64,000 bases of DNA, taken from Chionis minor (taxonomy: Eukaryota > Chordata > Aves > Charadriiformes > Chionididae). The translations under genes and the position numbers were made by a program. The stretch spans positions 550,641 to 614,640 of the forward strand of contig VZSF01001275.1 of NCBI GenBank assembly GCA_013398295.1, in the 5' to 3' direction. Under the pieces are notes generated by a model. That model saw only the letters and a list, made by a program, of their open reading frames with translations. It searched no databases and was not told the origin of the DNA. Shown here in pieces: positions 1 through 11,900 of this stretch (the stretch's first letter is position 1; every line of letters begins with the position of its first letter).

Positions 1-1718
1 AGCTCCAACAGGGATGCTTGTGGTGAGGTTGGGTGCTTTCCCATTGTGGGGGCGGTTTGGAGCTTGCAGTTTTGCACAAGTTCTTTTGGTAGGGCTTATC
101 TTCAGTGCTGGGAAATGGAAAGATGCAGAGTAGGGTGCTTAGGTGAGGCTGAGGCTCCTCTGTAAAGCGGCTCTGCGCACGCTGAACGAGGAGGCACCAA
201 AGGAGGGAGAAACGGTACACCAACAATTTACCTGGTCTACTGCCTGGTCAGTGCAGTAGATGCATTTATCAAGTCAATATGCACACAGATGAAAAGGGCT
301 TGCAAAGCAATTTTCCATCCATCTAGCCAGATACTGTAATCATCATTACATTACTCTGCAAGACTTAGATACTGCTAACTCTTCTTCTGCGAGCAGCTAT
401 GTTTGGAGGAGAACGGGGGGGTGTTATTGTGTGGAAACTGGCAATGTGAACATGCAATATTTAGGTACTTCATTAACTGCCTGACTGTGGTTTGGTTTTG
501 GGTTTTTTGTTTGTTTTTTTTACGATCTGAATTGCTCTCTTGAACCTCAACACCTGAGACCGAGTTGAAAATTGACTGTTGTGCTGTTACAGGCAACCTG
601 AATTCCTAAATAACTTAAATGTCCAGGACCTAAAATTAATGTAAGCCCTTGTTTGGATTTATCCTCTAAGCATTCAGTCTTGTTTCTACTTCACACTGTA
701 AATTCTCAGAGGAGGACTAGCATCCATTGCATGCTGCACTCTGTGCTATGCATTCCAGTCTTGAAAATTACTTTATCATAGCATTTCTTGCACAAATTAA
801 GTTAGAACCACACAGAAAGAGTACATTTCAAGAGTGAAAATACTAGATGGAAAGAAGAAAGAGCAGGTTAAAAGTAGGTGGGCTACTAAGAAAAATTAAA
901 ATAATGACTTGTCAAAACAAAGCCATGGGCTTGGATTTTCAGGAAGGTACCGATATTAAGGTGATGAGGCTACACAGTAGCCCCTTTACAGAAAGAATCG
1001 TGTGAACAATTTAAGAATCTGCAGCCATGAACTTCATCTGGGTTCTGGATGTCTGGGTTTTAAGATGTATTTGCCTACAGCAGCACAATGCAAATAATCC
1101 TTTCGTACTGATTACTTGCTTTGCCCCACCTACATGTGTACTGCCATACTGAGGGAATCACTGTTTCCTCCCTGTTGGGGTGAAACTACTCTTATTTCAA
1201 GAGGTAGAGTATCTGATCCCATAGTCATTACCATTTTATGTGCATAAATACTATTTTATATTCAGTGCGTCTGCCTAAAAACAGGGGGGAATCTTCGATG
1301 AAGCTACATGCGAGAATTTGTGCTATGTATAGAATATAAAATAAATATGATTATTTAAGTCTGTAGTATTGGCAAAGGTTTTGTGGGCTTTTCATTATCT
1401 CTATAAACTGTAATGGAAGTTAGATTGTAAAAAGTCTATTTACTTATTTTGTTGTCCCAAGTAGTTTAAAATTTTTCTGTCTCCAGACTTAGATTTCATA
1501 TTAAGAATTTACGCCTGTACTTTTACGTTACTTGAGTGTTGCGTTGTTCCAATCAATACTGTCATAGTAGGACTGTATCTATATTTTAATTGTCTCATTA
1601 ATTGTTAATATATGGGTTTGTATCTTAATTTCTGGTATCAAAGTGGCCGTATAAATCACTTTTGCTATTTTTTTTTTTTTACATTTGAACTTTTACAATA
1701 TGGTGGGTTTTTTTTCAG
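1..1718 (+). other. SGCG: SGCG intron 5 (3' part)
   Basis: AT-rich sequence that ends in a polypyrimidine stretch and an AG acceptor at 1717-1718, directly before the first recognisable SGCG exon. I looked for the preceding SGCG exon (the extracellular segment before the GPEGALF motif) and did not see it, so it lies to the left of the window. No repeat family or RNA gene was recognised here. Confidence 0.7.
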
Positions 1719-1791
1719 GGCCTGAAGGAGCGCTTTTTGAACACTCTGTAGAAACACCACTTGTGAAGGCAGAAGCTTTTAAACAGCTTAG
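1719..1791 (+). CDS. SGCG: gamma-sarcoglycan, internal coding exon (human exon 6 equivalent)
   Basis: Gamma-sarcoglycan is a single-pass type II membrane protein of the sarcoglycan subcomplex. It links the dystrophin-glycoprotein complex to the muscle cell surface. This 73-bp exon lies between a TTTTTCAG acceptor and a GTAAGG donor. It encodes part of the extracellular domain, beginning [18 protein letters not shown] and ending in KQL plus two bases of an Arg codon. The first two bases complete a Gly codon begun in the previous exon, and the last two join the first base of the exon at 22185. From memory of the human protein the match is close, with substitutions only near the exon's 3' end. 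It corresponds to about residues 169-193 of 291. The 5' exons, with the cytoplasmic tail and transmembrane helix, are outside the window. Confidence 0.95.
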
Positions 1792-4700
1792 GTAAGGATT
1801 TATACATAAAACCATAAATCTAATTAAAAAATGTTATTTGCTATAGATCTTAACATTTTACTGAACAAGGGATTTTCATCAGCATTCACAGAACTACTAA
1901 TAACCTGTTTTTTCTATTTTATGTGACAAATTATTGTTTTGAAGGAAAATTATACATTGCTCTGCAATTTTGAAATCTATTATGAATGATTTATTGCTGA
2001 TGGTTAATATTTAAAGCCATGTAAAATACTGTGGAAAGTTTTTCTGTAAACTTGTATTTTTCAATTTTGAAACACTTAAGTATGATTTTTTTCTACAATA
2101 CAAGTTGCTTGTCTCCAGTAGGTCATCAACCTATTCTTAGTCAAGATTTTTAGAAATTAGTATCAATCTGAGGAAACAGACTAGTAAGAAAAATCAGGAA
2201 ATGTGCAAAGCTATGTATAACTAAAAAGAAGTTTGGGGTGAGAAAATCATTATAAAGTGCCTTGTATGTTTCAGAACTACTTAACTCTGGGATAGCATTT
2301 CTTTGTGTGTTATTCTACGTAATTTTGAGTATCTCAATTTAGTTTATAATATGTTGGTTATGATGAGGTAATGATGAGGTAATACACTCTGTTCTATTCA
2401 TGAGCATGTTACGTTTCATTTTATAAGCCAGTTCAAAGAAAGACTTGAAATGAAAGAGGATCTCTTTAACAATTATACTTCTATCCTTTCATACCTTGGC
2501 AGTCTGCTACCTTCCATCATAATTTCTATTCTTAGCGTTTCATTTCCAGTAGGGATAACTATTAGAGAGTAGAGGAAGATGATTAAAGCTTTCAAGAACA
2601 CTGCCTGTATCTTGGTGACTGAATTTTCAAATTGAGAATGGCACATGAGGGGGAGACTATTAAGATACTTCTTTTAATTTTCTCCTTGATATTTAAGATT
2701 TAATTACAGTAAGATACCTTGTGCTTGCATTTGAAGACCAAATGAGCTCAATACATTAGTCTTTACATGTTGATCTCCACTTTCAAAAATGTGTTTCTTC
2801 TACTATGGTAGAATTCAGATGTGACAGACTTTGACTAGTGTGTAGGATTCTGCATTGCAGTGAACATTGTCTGGTTTTGGTAGGAGTGGGTTCATTATGT
2901 TGTAAATTTGTCATTTCTTGTGATTATCTCAATTTTGATAAAGTAGGACATCGAATTTTGTAATTACAAAGCCAAGAAGCTCTCTGCAAATTTTAATTGG
3001 CTAGATATCAATTATTTTCTGTGGTTTTTACTTTGCTTCAAATGCATCATCAATTAATAATATCTTAAGGCTTAAAGATAATAGTTTTATCCTACAGCCA
3101 TTATGCTGTTACATTTTAAGTTTTTATCTCACTTAGTTTAAAAACAATTACACTGTTTCAGACTACATACAACTATTGCTATTATAAATTTTTCATCTGT
3201 TTTTGAAATAGGATATCATTTGAAGGAAAACACTGAGTTTAATTCAAAGTGCTTGTAAAGTTCCCCAGCATGGATGAGTGTACCTCGTGGCTTATCTCTT
3301 TATGATTTTTACCACGTAACTATAAGAACGCTTTTCAATCTAGGATGTTGCTTTGTGTTAACAGAGCTCGAGTGTAATAGTTAAAATCCCATTCGCTTCC
3401 GTCTTCAATTAATTTAACATACTGGGAAGTATGGATTCTTCCAGAAGTTATGATAATACTTATTATAATGTCAAGGAAGTACCTACATGGCCACATCAAC
3501 ACTGACACCTGTGACTGACATTAGTATCTGACATAAATCTAGAGCTGCTAAACAACTGTGCTAGAAACTGAGTTAACTTAACCCTAAGAAAAATGCTGAA
3601 TATCAGGGCAGGAAGCTGTGCACTTATTACATCACTCACTCATGTCCTGGCTGGCTCTGAAGACCTGCAGCTTACCCAGAGCAGTTCAATAATGCTTTAT
3701 TCCTTTAAATTTTTTTTTTTTTTTTTGCTGTCTTAACCACCCATAACCATTGTCAAGTCTGAAAGCAGAGATGGCAATGATTCCATGGAGGGCTTCTGGG
3801 GAGGATGGAGAAGCACATGCATCTATCTACAGTGCAGATGCTAAGTTAAGATGTAGACAGAGAAGAGCAATTTACAAGGCTTGTACTGGTAAAAGGTTAT
3901 TTTCAAGGGTAACCCTAAACATCACTTCAAACAAAATTCATGCATTCTATTGTGAATGGGCTGAGACAGGTTTAGCAATGAATGGCAGTTTTGTAATGCT
4001 TTATAAATGTTCTGTTTCATTCCACACTGTCAAATATAGGAAGCTACCTACTGAAAAGCACCTCAATATGAAAATTTAAAATGCAATTTTAAGTATTACT
4101 TTTCTATTTTAAATATGAATATGCTTCCTTTCCAGATTAAGGTAGCGAGTATCAAGTTATAGGTAATATAACCTTTTTTCTGCCCTCAAGCCTTATCTCC
4201 GCACTTTCACCATTGATTAATCTTGTGCTATTTTTCCTCTATTTTTCCTTCAGTGGTTGTGCTGTGCCATGTGAATGTGATATGCTGGCTGAATGTGATA
4301 TAAAGTGCCATGGTATGCAGCATTAAATATAGGGATGACCGCTTCAAGAAAACCCATCCACTTCAAATGTAGTTGCGTGTTTCGAGGAGCTGACGGGGAA
4401 GCTGTTAACACTCATAACTTTTCAGCTTGTGTCATGTGAACGGAGGCCACGTTCATTCTCTGTCATTCAGATTTAGGGCAGTATTGCAAACAAAGCTGAC
4501 ACAAATGGCCTTCTGAATTACCCGTTCTGCTGGCTTTCCTGTCCAAATGCCGAATTTCAAGATAGACCGCTTTCCTGGAAACAAAGAGATAAGTGTGTTA
4601 GAACATATCTTTTTATGGCTAAGTAATGGAGACAGAGCAATGCAATTATACTGTGGTCAGTAACTGTCTTTTCATCCTGTAATTTGAAGGAAACACATAG

Positions 4701-5119
4701 AGTCCTTTTCAGTCTAATAGATTGAATTCATGACTCACCAGTAAAGAGCAAAAGATGTGCTTGCATTTACTTCCAACTGGTAGGAAGAATTATATTAACA
4801 AAATCTACATTTCAAAATTGAAGCATTCCTAGGTTCAAAATCACATTGCCTACTTCAGAATTCCTTTCCTGGAGTTCTTATCTCTACACAAGATACCTAG
4901 TTTCCATTTACACAATTTGTTAAGACTTTAAGACATAGTGGAGACATAAAAACAGGGTCTCGCATGTAGTAAGTGTCCAACAAACATCTCAATGACATGG
5001 TTACAGTCAACAGGAAGATTTGGATATATCCAGGAAATATCCTCCCCATACAAACATCGGTGAGGAAGTACTTGGTTAAAATTAGCCAATTGTAATTAGT
5101 GAGAACAGAAATACATCTG

Positions 5120-5800
5120 GACTCCTACTTCTCTCTGCGGAGCAGGAGAGAGAGAAAAAGAGAGACTAGTTTAGAAGGAACTATACTACTACTTTCATGA
5201 AATATAAAGAATAAAATAATAAAAAGAAAATAATGAAATATATACAAAACCATATCAAGCTTCCAGGATGACAATCACATCACCATCAGGCACTGAGGAA
5301 GTCCCAGACTGGACTCAGTGATGGATGGGAACTGGATTCCAGATCTGCATTCAGGAACACACAGATCAGGATCAAAGGCAGATGAACAGACAGGGTCCTC
5401 CTCAGACGCCAGCCATTGAAGAAAGAGGACTGACCCTTTGGTCCCTCAGCTTTTATACTGGGCATGATGCAGATGGGATGGGATACCCTGTTGGTCAGTT
5501 TTGGGTCACCTGCCCTGTCTGCTCCTCCCCACAGGTGCGACCCCTCTACGCTTTTCTGCTTCCCACCCTCCAATGGGGCAGATAACAAAGTTGATTGGCC
5601 TTGGTTGTTACAGCAATAAGTGTAAGCAAGAGCCTCTCTGCATCCCATGCCTTGGCATCAGCTATAAACATGGGTCTTATCACTCTGGAAGAGAGCAGTT
5701 TTCTGCACGACATGCTGGTAATTTCAGCAGTTAGAAGAGGCCTAGTTAGAAAGTAGAGTTACTGAACAAAATTGGTCCTATTTTGCCTCAAACCGGGACA
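5120..5800 (-). mobile_element. probable solo LTR of an avian endogenous retrovirus
   Basis: Read on the minus strand, the block starts at 5800 with TGTCCCGGTTTGAGG, a start typical of bird ERV LTRs. About 343 bases in there is a clear TATA box (TATAAAAG, 5457 to 5450), at a reasonable U3 distance. A pyrimidine-rich stretch follows near 5110-5165, where U5 could end. The block is more GC-rich than the DNA around it and contains several overlapping reading frames on both strands, none resembling a viral protein. No gag, pol or env segment flanks it, so a solo LTR is the simplest reading. The 3' boundary is a guess, because I could not identify the terminal CA or a target duplication. The family assignment is from memory and uncertain. 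Confidence 0.5.
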
Positions 5801-7017
5801 CAGATACAGGTTTCATTCCCTTTAGGATGAGGACGGAATTGAACTGATGCTTCATCATTCCTTGCTGAGTAGCAAAATCAATAGGATTATATTACATGTA
5901 ATATAACATTATATATTGTAAGATATAGTTTATATATTATTTAGAAAGTTATAAAAAGATGGAAAGTGTCATCTCCTCCATAGTTTTTCATGAAAGCGGC
6001 CACAGCCCTTGTGCTTTGGTGTGTGTTTGGCATGTTGAGAATCTGCCTCAGTCGGGTCTCCTGGGGCTTCCATGGACGTTAGCTGCCACCTCTGTCTGGA
6101 TCACAGCAAAGTTCTAATGGAAACCAGGTGCCTTGCTTTCCAAAAGAAGGAATGTAAACAGAATTATAGAAGCCTATGTTCAGACAAGTAACTTGTGACT
6201 CAGAATGTTGGTGGGAAATGTATAACAGTAGCTAATGGAACAAGCTGCTGCAGGTAGAGCCATATTTAGCAATTCCCTAAAAGCCAGCTTGTCCCCAGGT
6301 TCCATGTTAGGTACTGCAAGTAGCTTCTTCTGATATTATCCAGTTTCGTGCCAGCATACATGCCCTTTTATCCCCAGTTATCAAATAACACTCTCTTTGT
6401 GAAAAACTAGTGTCTCAGTTTAGACATTTTTCCAGACTGATGCTAACATACTTTTCTGATAATTTAGAGCACTTTAGAATATTACTTAGCATATTATTCT
6501 ATTCTTCCTGTATTTCATATCCTTCAATAACATCTAGCTCATACATAGTTTTGTCATTTTGATACTGTTCACTTCTTGTGATCTACATGTCTTGTGGTTT
6601 TCTAAGGGGGAAAAAATGGATCAGTGAAGCTGTGTAAATCTCAAAATGATGTTTCTGAACTGACCACTCATATTTCCCAAACTAATGAAAATGTACTTAC
6701 AAAAGTGACGTCTTTCAATTTATTAACTAACTGCGTACTATGCATAAGGACTATAATGCTCATAGTATTAGCTTGGTTCTTGTATTTGCCATAAGTGGAT
6801 GTCCAACAGCCAGCAGCTGTGCTTTCTGAGCACAAATCCCATGGGAAATCACTTTTAGTACAGTCAGTTTGTGGTATTTTGCCAGTTCTTCAACTGAGGA
6901 TTTATATCCAAGTTTAAAAGCGGCCCGCATCATTCCAGCCTTCTTGCATTTGAAAAGCACAATGGCAGGAATGATGTCACTATTCCAGACAGTCAATATT
7001 TGTCAATGATTATAAAC

Positions 7018-7106
7018 ATATTTTTATATATTTCTATATTTTTATATATATAATTAATTATTTATATATATTTTTAATATATTGCTTTTTATATATATAA
7101 TGTTAT
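7018..7106. repeat. AT-rich low-complexity region
   Basis: Nearly pure A and T with irregular TATATT and TTTTATATAT units, inside SGCG intron 6. It has no regular unit length and no coding content. Confidence 0.8.
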
Positions 7107-8169
7107 CATTTAACATATTATGTAACAGCTTATGGGTATATTCTGAAAAGATGTCGGTATTTCCCAGGGAAACAGACATATTTTAAACAAATGTATACTG
7201 TTGGCATTAACTAAAACTGTATAATATATAATGTAAGAAGCATTGCTTCATATTTTAATGAAATACCCATGTCCAACACTGAGAAGCATCAGACGGTATG
7301 TTTTCTAGCTTGTGACTTACATGTTACAGAATCTTGGTAGTCTGAGGGCATAATTGTACGCCTTCAAGGTATTTGGCTAAGGTGAATTACTGTACTGATG
7401 GATTGTTGGTAGGCTTTCCTATCATATATTCAGAATAAATATGTCCCCTTCAATTTTGACATCTGTTCTGTGTCATCCAATAGCTCTGCTTTTCTTATGG
7501 CTTCTACTTCTCTCTGATCCTCTATGAAGGCTTTCTTTTATGCTTTCCATTCCATTCAGAGTACAATTTCCTTTTGCACTCATAGTATAGATTTCCTAGG
7601 GTAAACTGTATAATGAGACAGAGAGAAAGGCTGGAAACTGAAGCTCTGGGGTTTTATGGGTGTACGAATAAGAATTATGAAGGAAATCTAGAATGACGTG
7701 TATAGAAGCCATCTAGGGTAAAAACATATGCTAAATAATTGCTTAATCATGTTTGTAATACTAATGCTTACATGCTAATTGCCTAAAAATACCATCTAAC
7801 TAATTGAAGTACAGTGATTTTTATTTGCATTCATTATGCAAATCAAAAGCCCAGTTAGTCAGAAGAGAATGAACTACATAATGGAAAAGTCTGCAGTTTT
7901 TGTCAGTATTTGTACAGCATCTCTGCTCCGTGACTGGTGAGATGTTTCTATTGCAATGTAATTTTATGAGCACTGGCATTAATTTGCTTGATATAAATTT
8001 GCATTCATATACTTTAATGCATTCAGGTTAACTAAGAACAGTGTCAAATACTTCTTTTGGTAATAAAAGAATTTCTTTCCATTCATCTGATGGACTCTAT
8101 GAAAAGGCATAGTTTAAAAGGATCGGGCGGTGCAGGACATCATGTTTATCAACTTTTCAGAAACATTTN

Positions 8170-8187
8170 TATATATATATATATATA
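8170..8187. repeat. (TA)n microsatellite next to an unresolved base
   Basis: Nine TA units follow immediately after the window's only N, at 8169. The repeat length and the N probably mark a consensus or assembly uncertainty. Confidence 0.85.
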
Positions 8188-8340
8188 ATTGTACGTGTGG
8201 ACAGTATGACCTTAGGAGATAAACTTATCTGTGCTGATGAGATCATCCTCCCTTCTGTAGCTGTGAGCCTGCAGCGGGACTCTGTCCTGCTCTCACAGAT
8301 GTTTCCCTGCTGGGGTGGGTTTGGTGGAACAGAGCCTCAG

Positions 8341-8900
8341 GTCCCCTAGTGCGCCTGCGCTGGCAGTCGGATGTGCTGGCAGTCGGGGCCGCTCTCACGA
8401 GCACCTACAACGCGTTTCCCGTTTTGAAGGACTGCTGGCCTCCGAAACGGTGCGTGAGTGATAGGTGTCTCAGTCAGAGCAGGAGAGGAAACCAGTGCGC
8501 CGATGTCAGTAGCCTGTTTGCCAGGTCAGATATCCCTGAGAACACATGCCAGGTTTCTGCCCACTGTCATCACTGGCTTTCCCTTACGCCAGTCAGGTGG
8601 ACGATGTTCTTCCTAAAGCCTCAGGTTTTCAGAGATGCAACTTAACGCATGAAAATCAACTGGGGTTGTTTCTGCTGCTTGTACAGGACAAAGCCATTTG
8701 CCTGTTGCCCACAGCCGCTTAGGTCAGTAGTGCAGAGGTGCGATGATTTCTGCGCCTACAGGGTTGAACTGCGCAGCTGACGGCGGCGGGCTGCTCGGTG
8801 AGATTGCTAAAGTGAACTTGTCGTCAGTGCTTACAGCATACTCCGCCAGAGCGCAAGCTACCGTGAAAATTTCATTACTGATTGTCGCAGTTATAGACAC
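8341..8900. other. CpG-dense block of unknown nature inside SGCG intron 6
   Basis: I count about 30 CpG dinucleotides by hand between 8341 and 8900, while the surrounding intron is AT-rich and nearly CpG-free. Overlapping reading frames lie on both strands: 8349-8645 (+, 98 aa), 8743-8961 (+, 72 aa) and 8724-8915 (-, 63 aa). I do not recognise any of the products. The block could be an intronic CpG island or promoter, an old retrocopy or a decayed transposon. No poly(A) tail, terminal repeat or splice structure was found that would decide between these. Confidence 0.4.
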
Positions 8901-11900
8901 CTTGCAGATGACCACCTGGAGCTCTATTTGGAAGTCTGTGATTGTGCTGTCACTGATCTAAGACATAATGTAGAGCTGGATAGAGCATCCTTTACGTTAT
9001 CTTTCACCTACGTGTGAAAATACCTTTATAATAAAATACGTTTCATACCTGCGTGTATGTCAAGGGAGCTGGAGGGGAGGTGCAAACCAGGAGTCGCCCA
9101 CCATAAGGATGTGCACGTGGCAACCACTGGAAGAAGAAAGGGAAGCATTTCCTAATAACAGCAGTTCTTCCAAGATATATTATACATGTGCACAGTCACT
9201 ACTCACTCTTTCCCCTCTCCCTCAGCCTGTGGGTGCAGCTGTGGTACTTCAGTTGTGAGGAAGCTGAAGAGACCATGGCACATTCCACCACTGTACTAAT
9301 TAATCACAAGAGGGGAAGGGTATAACCTGCTTGTCAGCAAAGACCTCTTCACTCGAGCATTTCTGTTCATGCGGAACAAGTGGACACTATGAGCAGCATG
9401 TATTGAAGAATTCCACTTACTTGAAATCTTTCTATGTTTGTACATATTACAGAAAAATTTGCTTGAGGCATGTAAAAGAAAGGCATGGCAAGTTTCAACC
9501 TGGAAGATAATTTTATGAAAATAAATTTTCATAATGAAAATACTAACCAGATTTTTACAACAGTGGTGCACAATCTGTTATTATATGAGAGTAAAATTTT
9601 ATAATACAGTAAGTTGTTTTATAATATCATTAAAGTCATTTGAAAAATACAGCTATGCTGGAAACATCTGTGATGTGCCAGATTCAATCACATTCACTGA
9701 GGCCTTGGCTATTTTTAATTACCTGGAGAGTCAGCACATCATAAAATTGAGGTCATCACAGAGACCTCTTTTGAATTAGCTCTGCTTACAACTCTTTATC
9801 ACAACTGTCAGTCTTGAGAGAAGCTTCCGTTTTCATCATATTTCAGTTCTGATCTTTAGCCTTCATTCCTTCAACAACTCTGTATTGAGTGACAGTGGAC
9901 AAACAGGCAAAAACACCTCAATATTTAAGATGGATGGAGAATTAGTAATCAAATAACTACACTCTAATAATCACATCTTCTATGTTTTTGAATAGGCTAT
10001 AAATGTCGTTTTAAATTGCTTTTATAGTCTTTTCAAAGTCCAATTAAAACTGGGCATTGTTTTATTCTCTTTTTTGGAGAACATGTAAGTGCACTTCTCC
10101 TAGAACTTTGAACATTTCTTTTATATTGCTCACATAAAATAAGTTCTGTTAACCAAAACCTTGGGAACTGGAAACATCTGTTATTCAAATCTGGTTTTGT
10201 AATTGGGCTTGTGCATAGACATCACCCCCAAGTGACAAGCAGTGTTAGCGCCTGCTGTGCTTATGCTGTACAATTCCCTCGAATCCAGAATCTCATAACT
10301 GAGATTTACTGGAATCATCTGTTGCTACTCATTTCAGATTTAGAAGATAAATACAAACCAAATTTGGAACAGAGACTATTTCAAGAAATAAAACTATGAT
10401 GAGAATTTTTTTATTTAAAGAAAAATATGCTGAAGAACATACCAGCCGACATCTTCAAGAGCAGCAAATACTCCCAACGCTTAAGACTGCCACCCAAAAG
10501 GAATGGAGTGCCTAAGGGATCTGCCCTTTAACCTTGATCATCTGTAGCATTAGACAAGATAAGTTTAAAAAAACACTAATAAATTTATTTATTTAAAAAT
10601 CAACCACACTTCCTGTACATATGGAGTAGGGTTAAAAAACAAAAACAAATCAAAAAACCCCCCATTTGTTTCTGTCTAACATTTTGGCTGATCCTAAATG
10701 ATTTCTTCATTGTTCGCGCGTGTGATTCAGCTGATAATTCGGCACACGCTCCTGTTTAGCATTCAGCTCTTACATATTCAGGCTGCATTCACACAACAGA
10801 GTCCAAACCTAGAGGACCCTATTCTGTGTGCCCAGAATAAGCAAATGCATCTCAGATGCTCATCCAGATTTAGAATTCCCTCTCTGCAGGCAGAAACACC
10901 AATTCACAATTCATTTGTTCGTTCATTCATTCAATGAAGTGGGAAGGGATCCTCCCACAAGCCCATACAGATGCATTTTCAGAGATATTCATACACCTGG
11001 AGCACAGCCCCAGGGGTTTACAACCACTTGGGCAGATAGTTCAGGTGGAATTGAGTCAACTCATTTAGACATCTAGAGTGTCGCTGTCTACATCAGATCT
11101 CATCACCTTGTTGTGGGAGGCAAGAGATACTGTTAGGGCCTATTACATTTTATCCTAACGGAGGCATCTAAAATCGATCAGGTTAATTATGCCCTAGCAG
11201 TGCCTATTTCTCTCTGTTCATTTTGAAGGGTGCATGGGGGATCACTTATACTCCTTACTATAGGCAACTACATTTGTTCAGAGGGATCACGCGCTTATCG
11301 ACTATGCCATGTTTGGTTAAGCTCTGAAGAAATGAAAATTCATCATAAGAAACAAGGCCACGCACCGTGCCGGGAAATGTTCAAATCCCAGAGTAAAGCT
11401 CTTCCACTTGTAACCCTATATTCCATAAATTCATCTAAATTGTTAATCATAGTTTATATAACCTTGTAACTAGGATTAGCAAAAGCTGTCAATTACGGGC
11501 TCTTGTTTGATATCAGGCACGAGGTAATGAGTCCTTCCAAGCTAATAATTAGCTTGGAGGCCCTGGCCATGCTAGAACTTTATCTTTTCAGGAAAGTCAT
11601 GACACTATCTAAAATAAATGCCTGAAATAAATGTCTTTTCTTTCTAAGTTGGTAAAAATCCATAGCTGTCTTATACTCACTAAAGACTTTGAGGATTTCA
11701 AAATACAGTCTTAATGTTTTCATTGCTATCAATTTTCTGAATCTCTTCTTTTGTCAAAGCTTTCTGCGTATCTTCTGCATCAAATTCAGACTTCTTTTTT
11801 ATCCTAATCGTAATAATTGTGTGTCAGCCTCTCATGCTTGTATTTATATGTATATTTATTATCTTCTACAGTTGTTCCATTGACTCTAGCAGTTCTTGTT

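Noticed and set aside
3750..4079. 109-codon frame in SGCG intron 6
   Set aside because: No domain or homology that I recognise. This length is expected by chance in a 20-kb intron.
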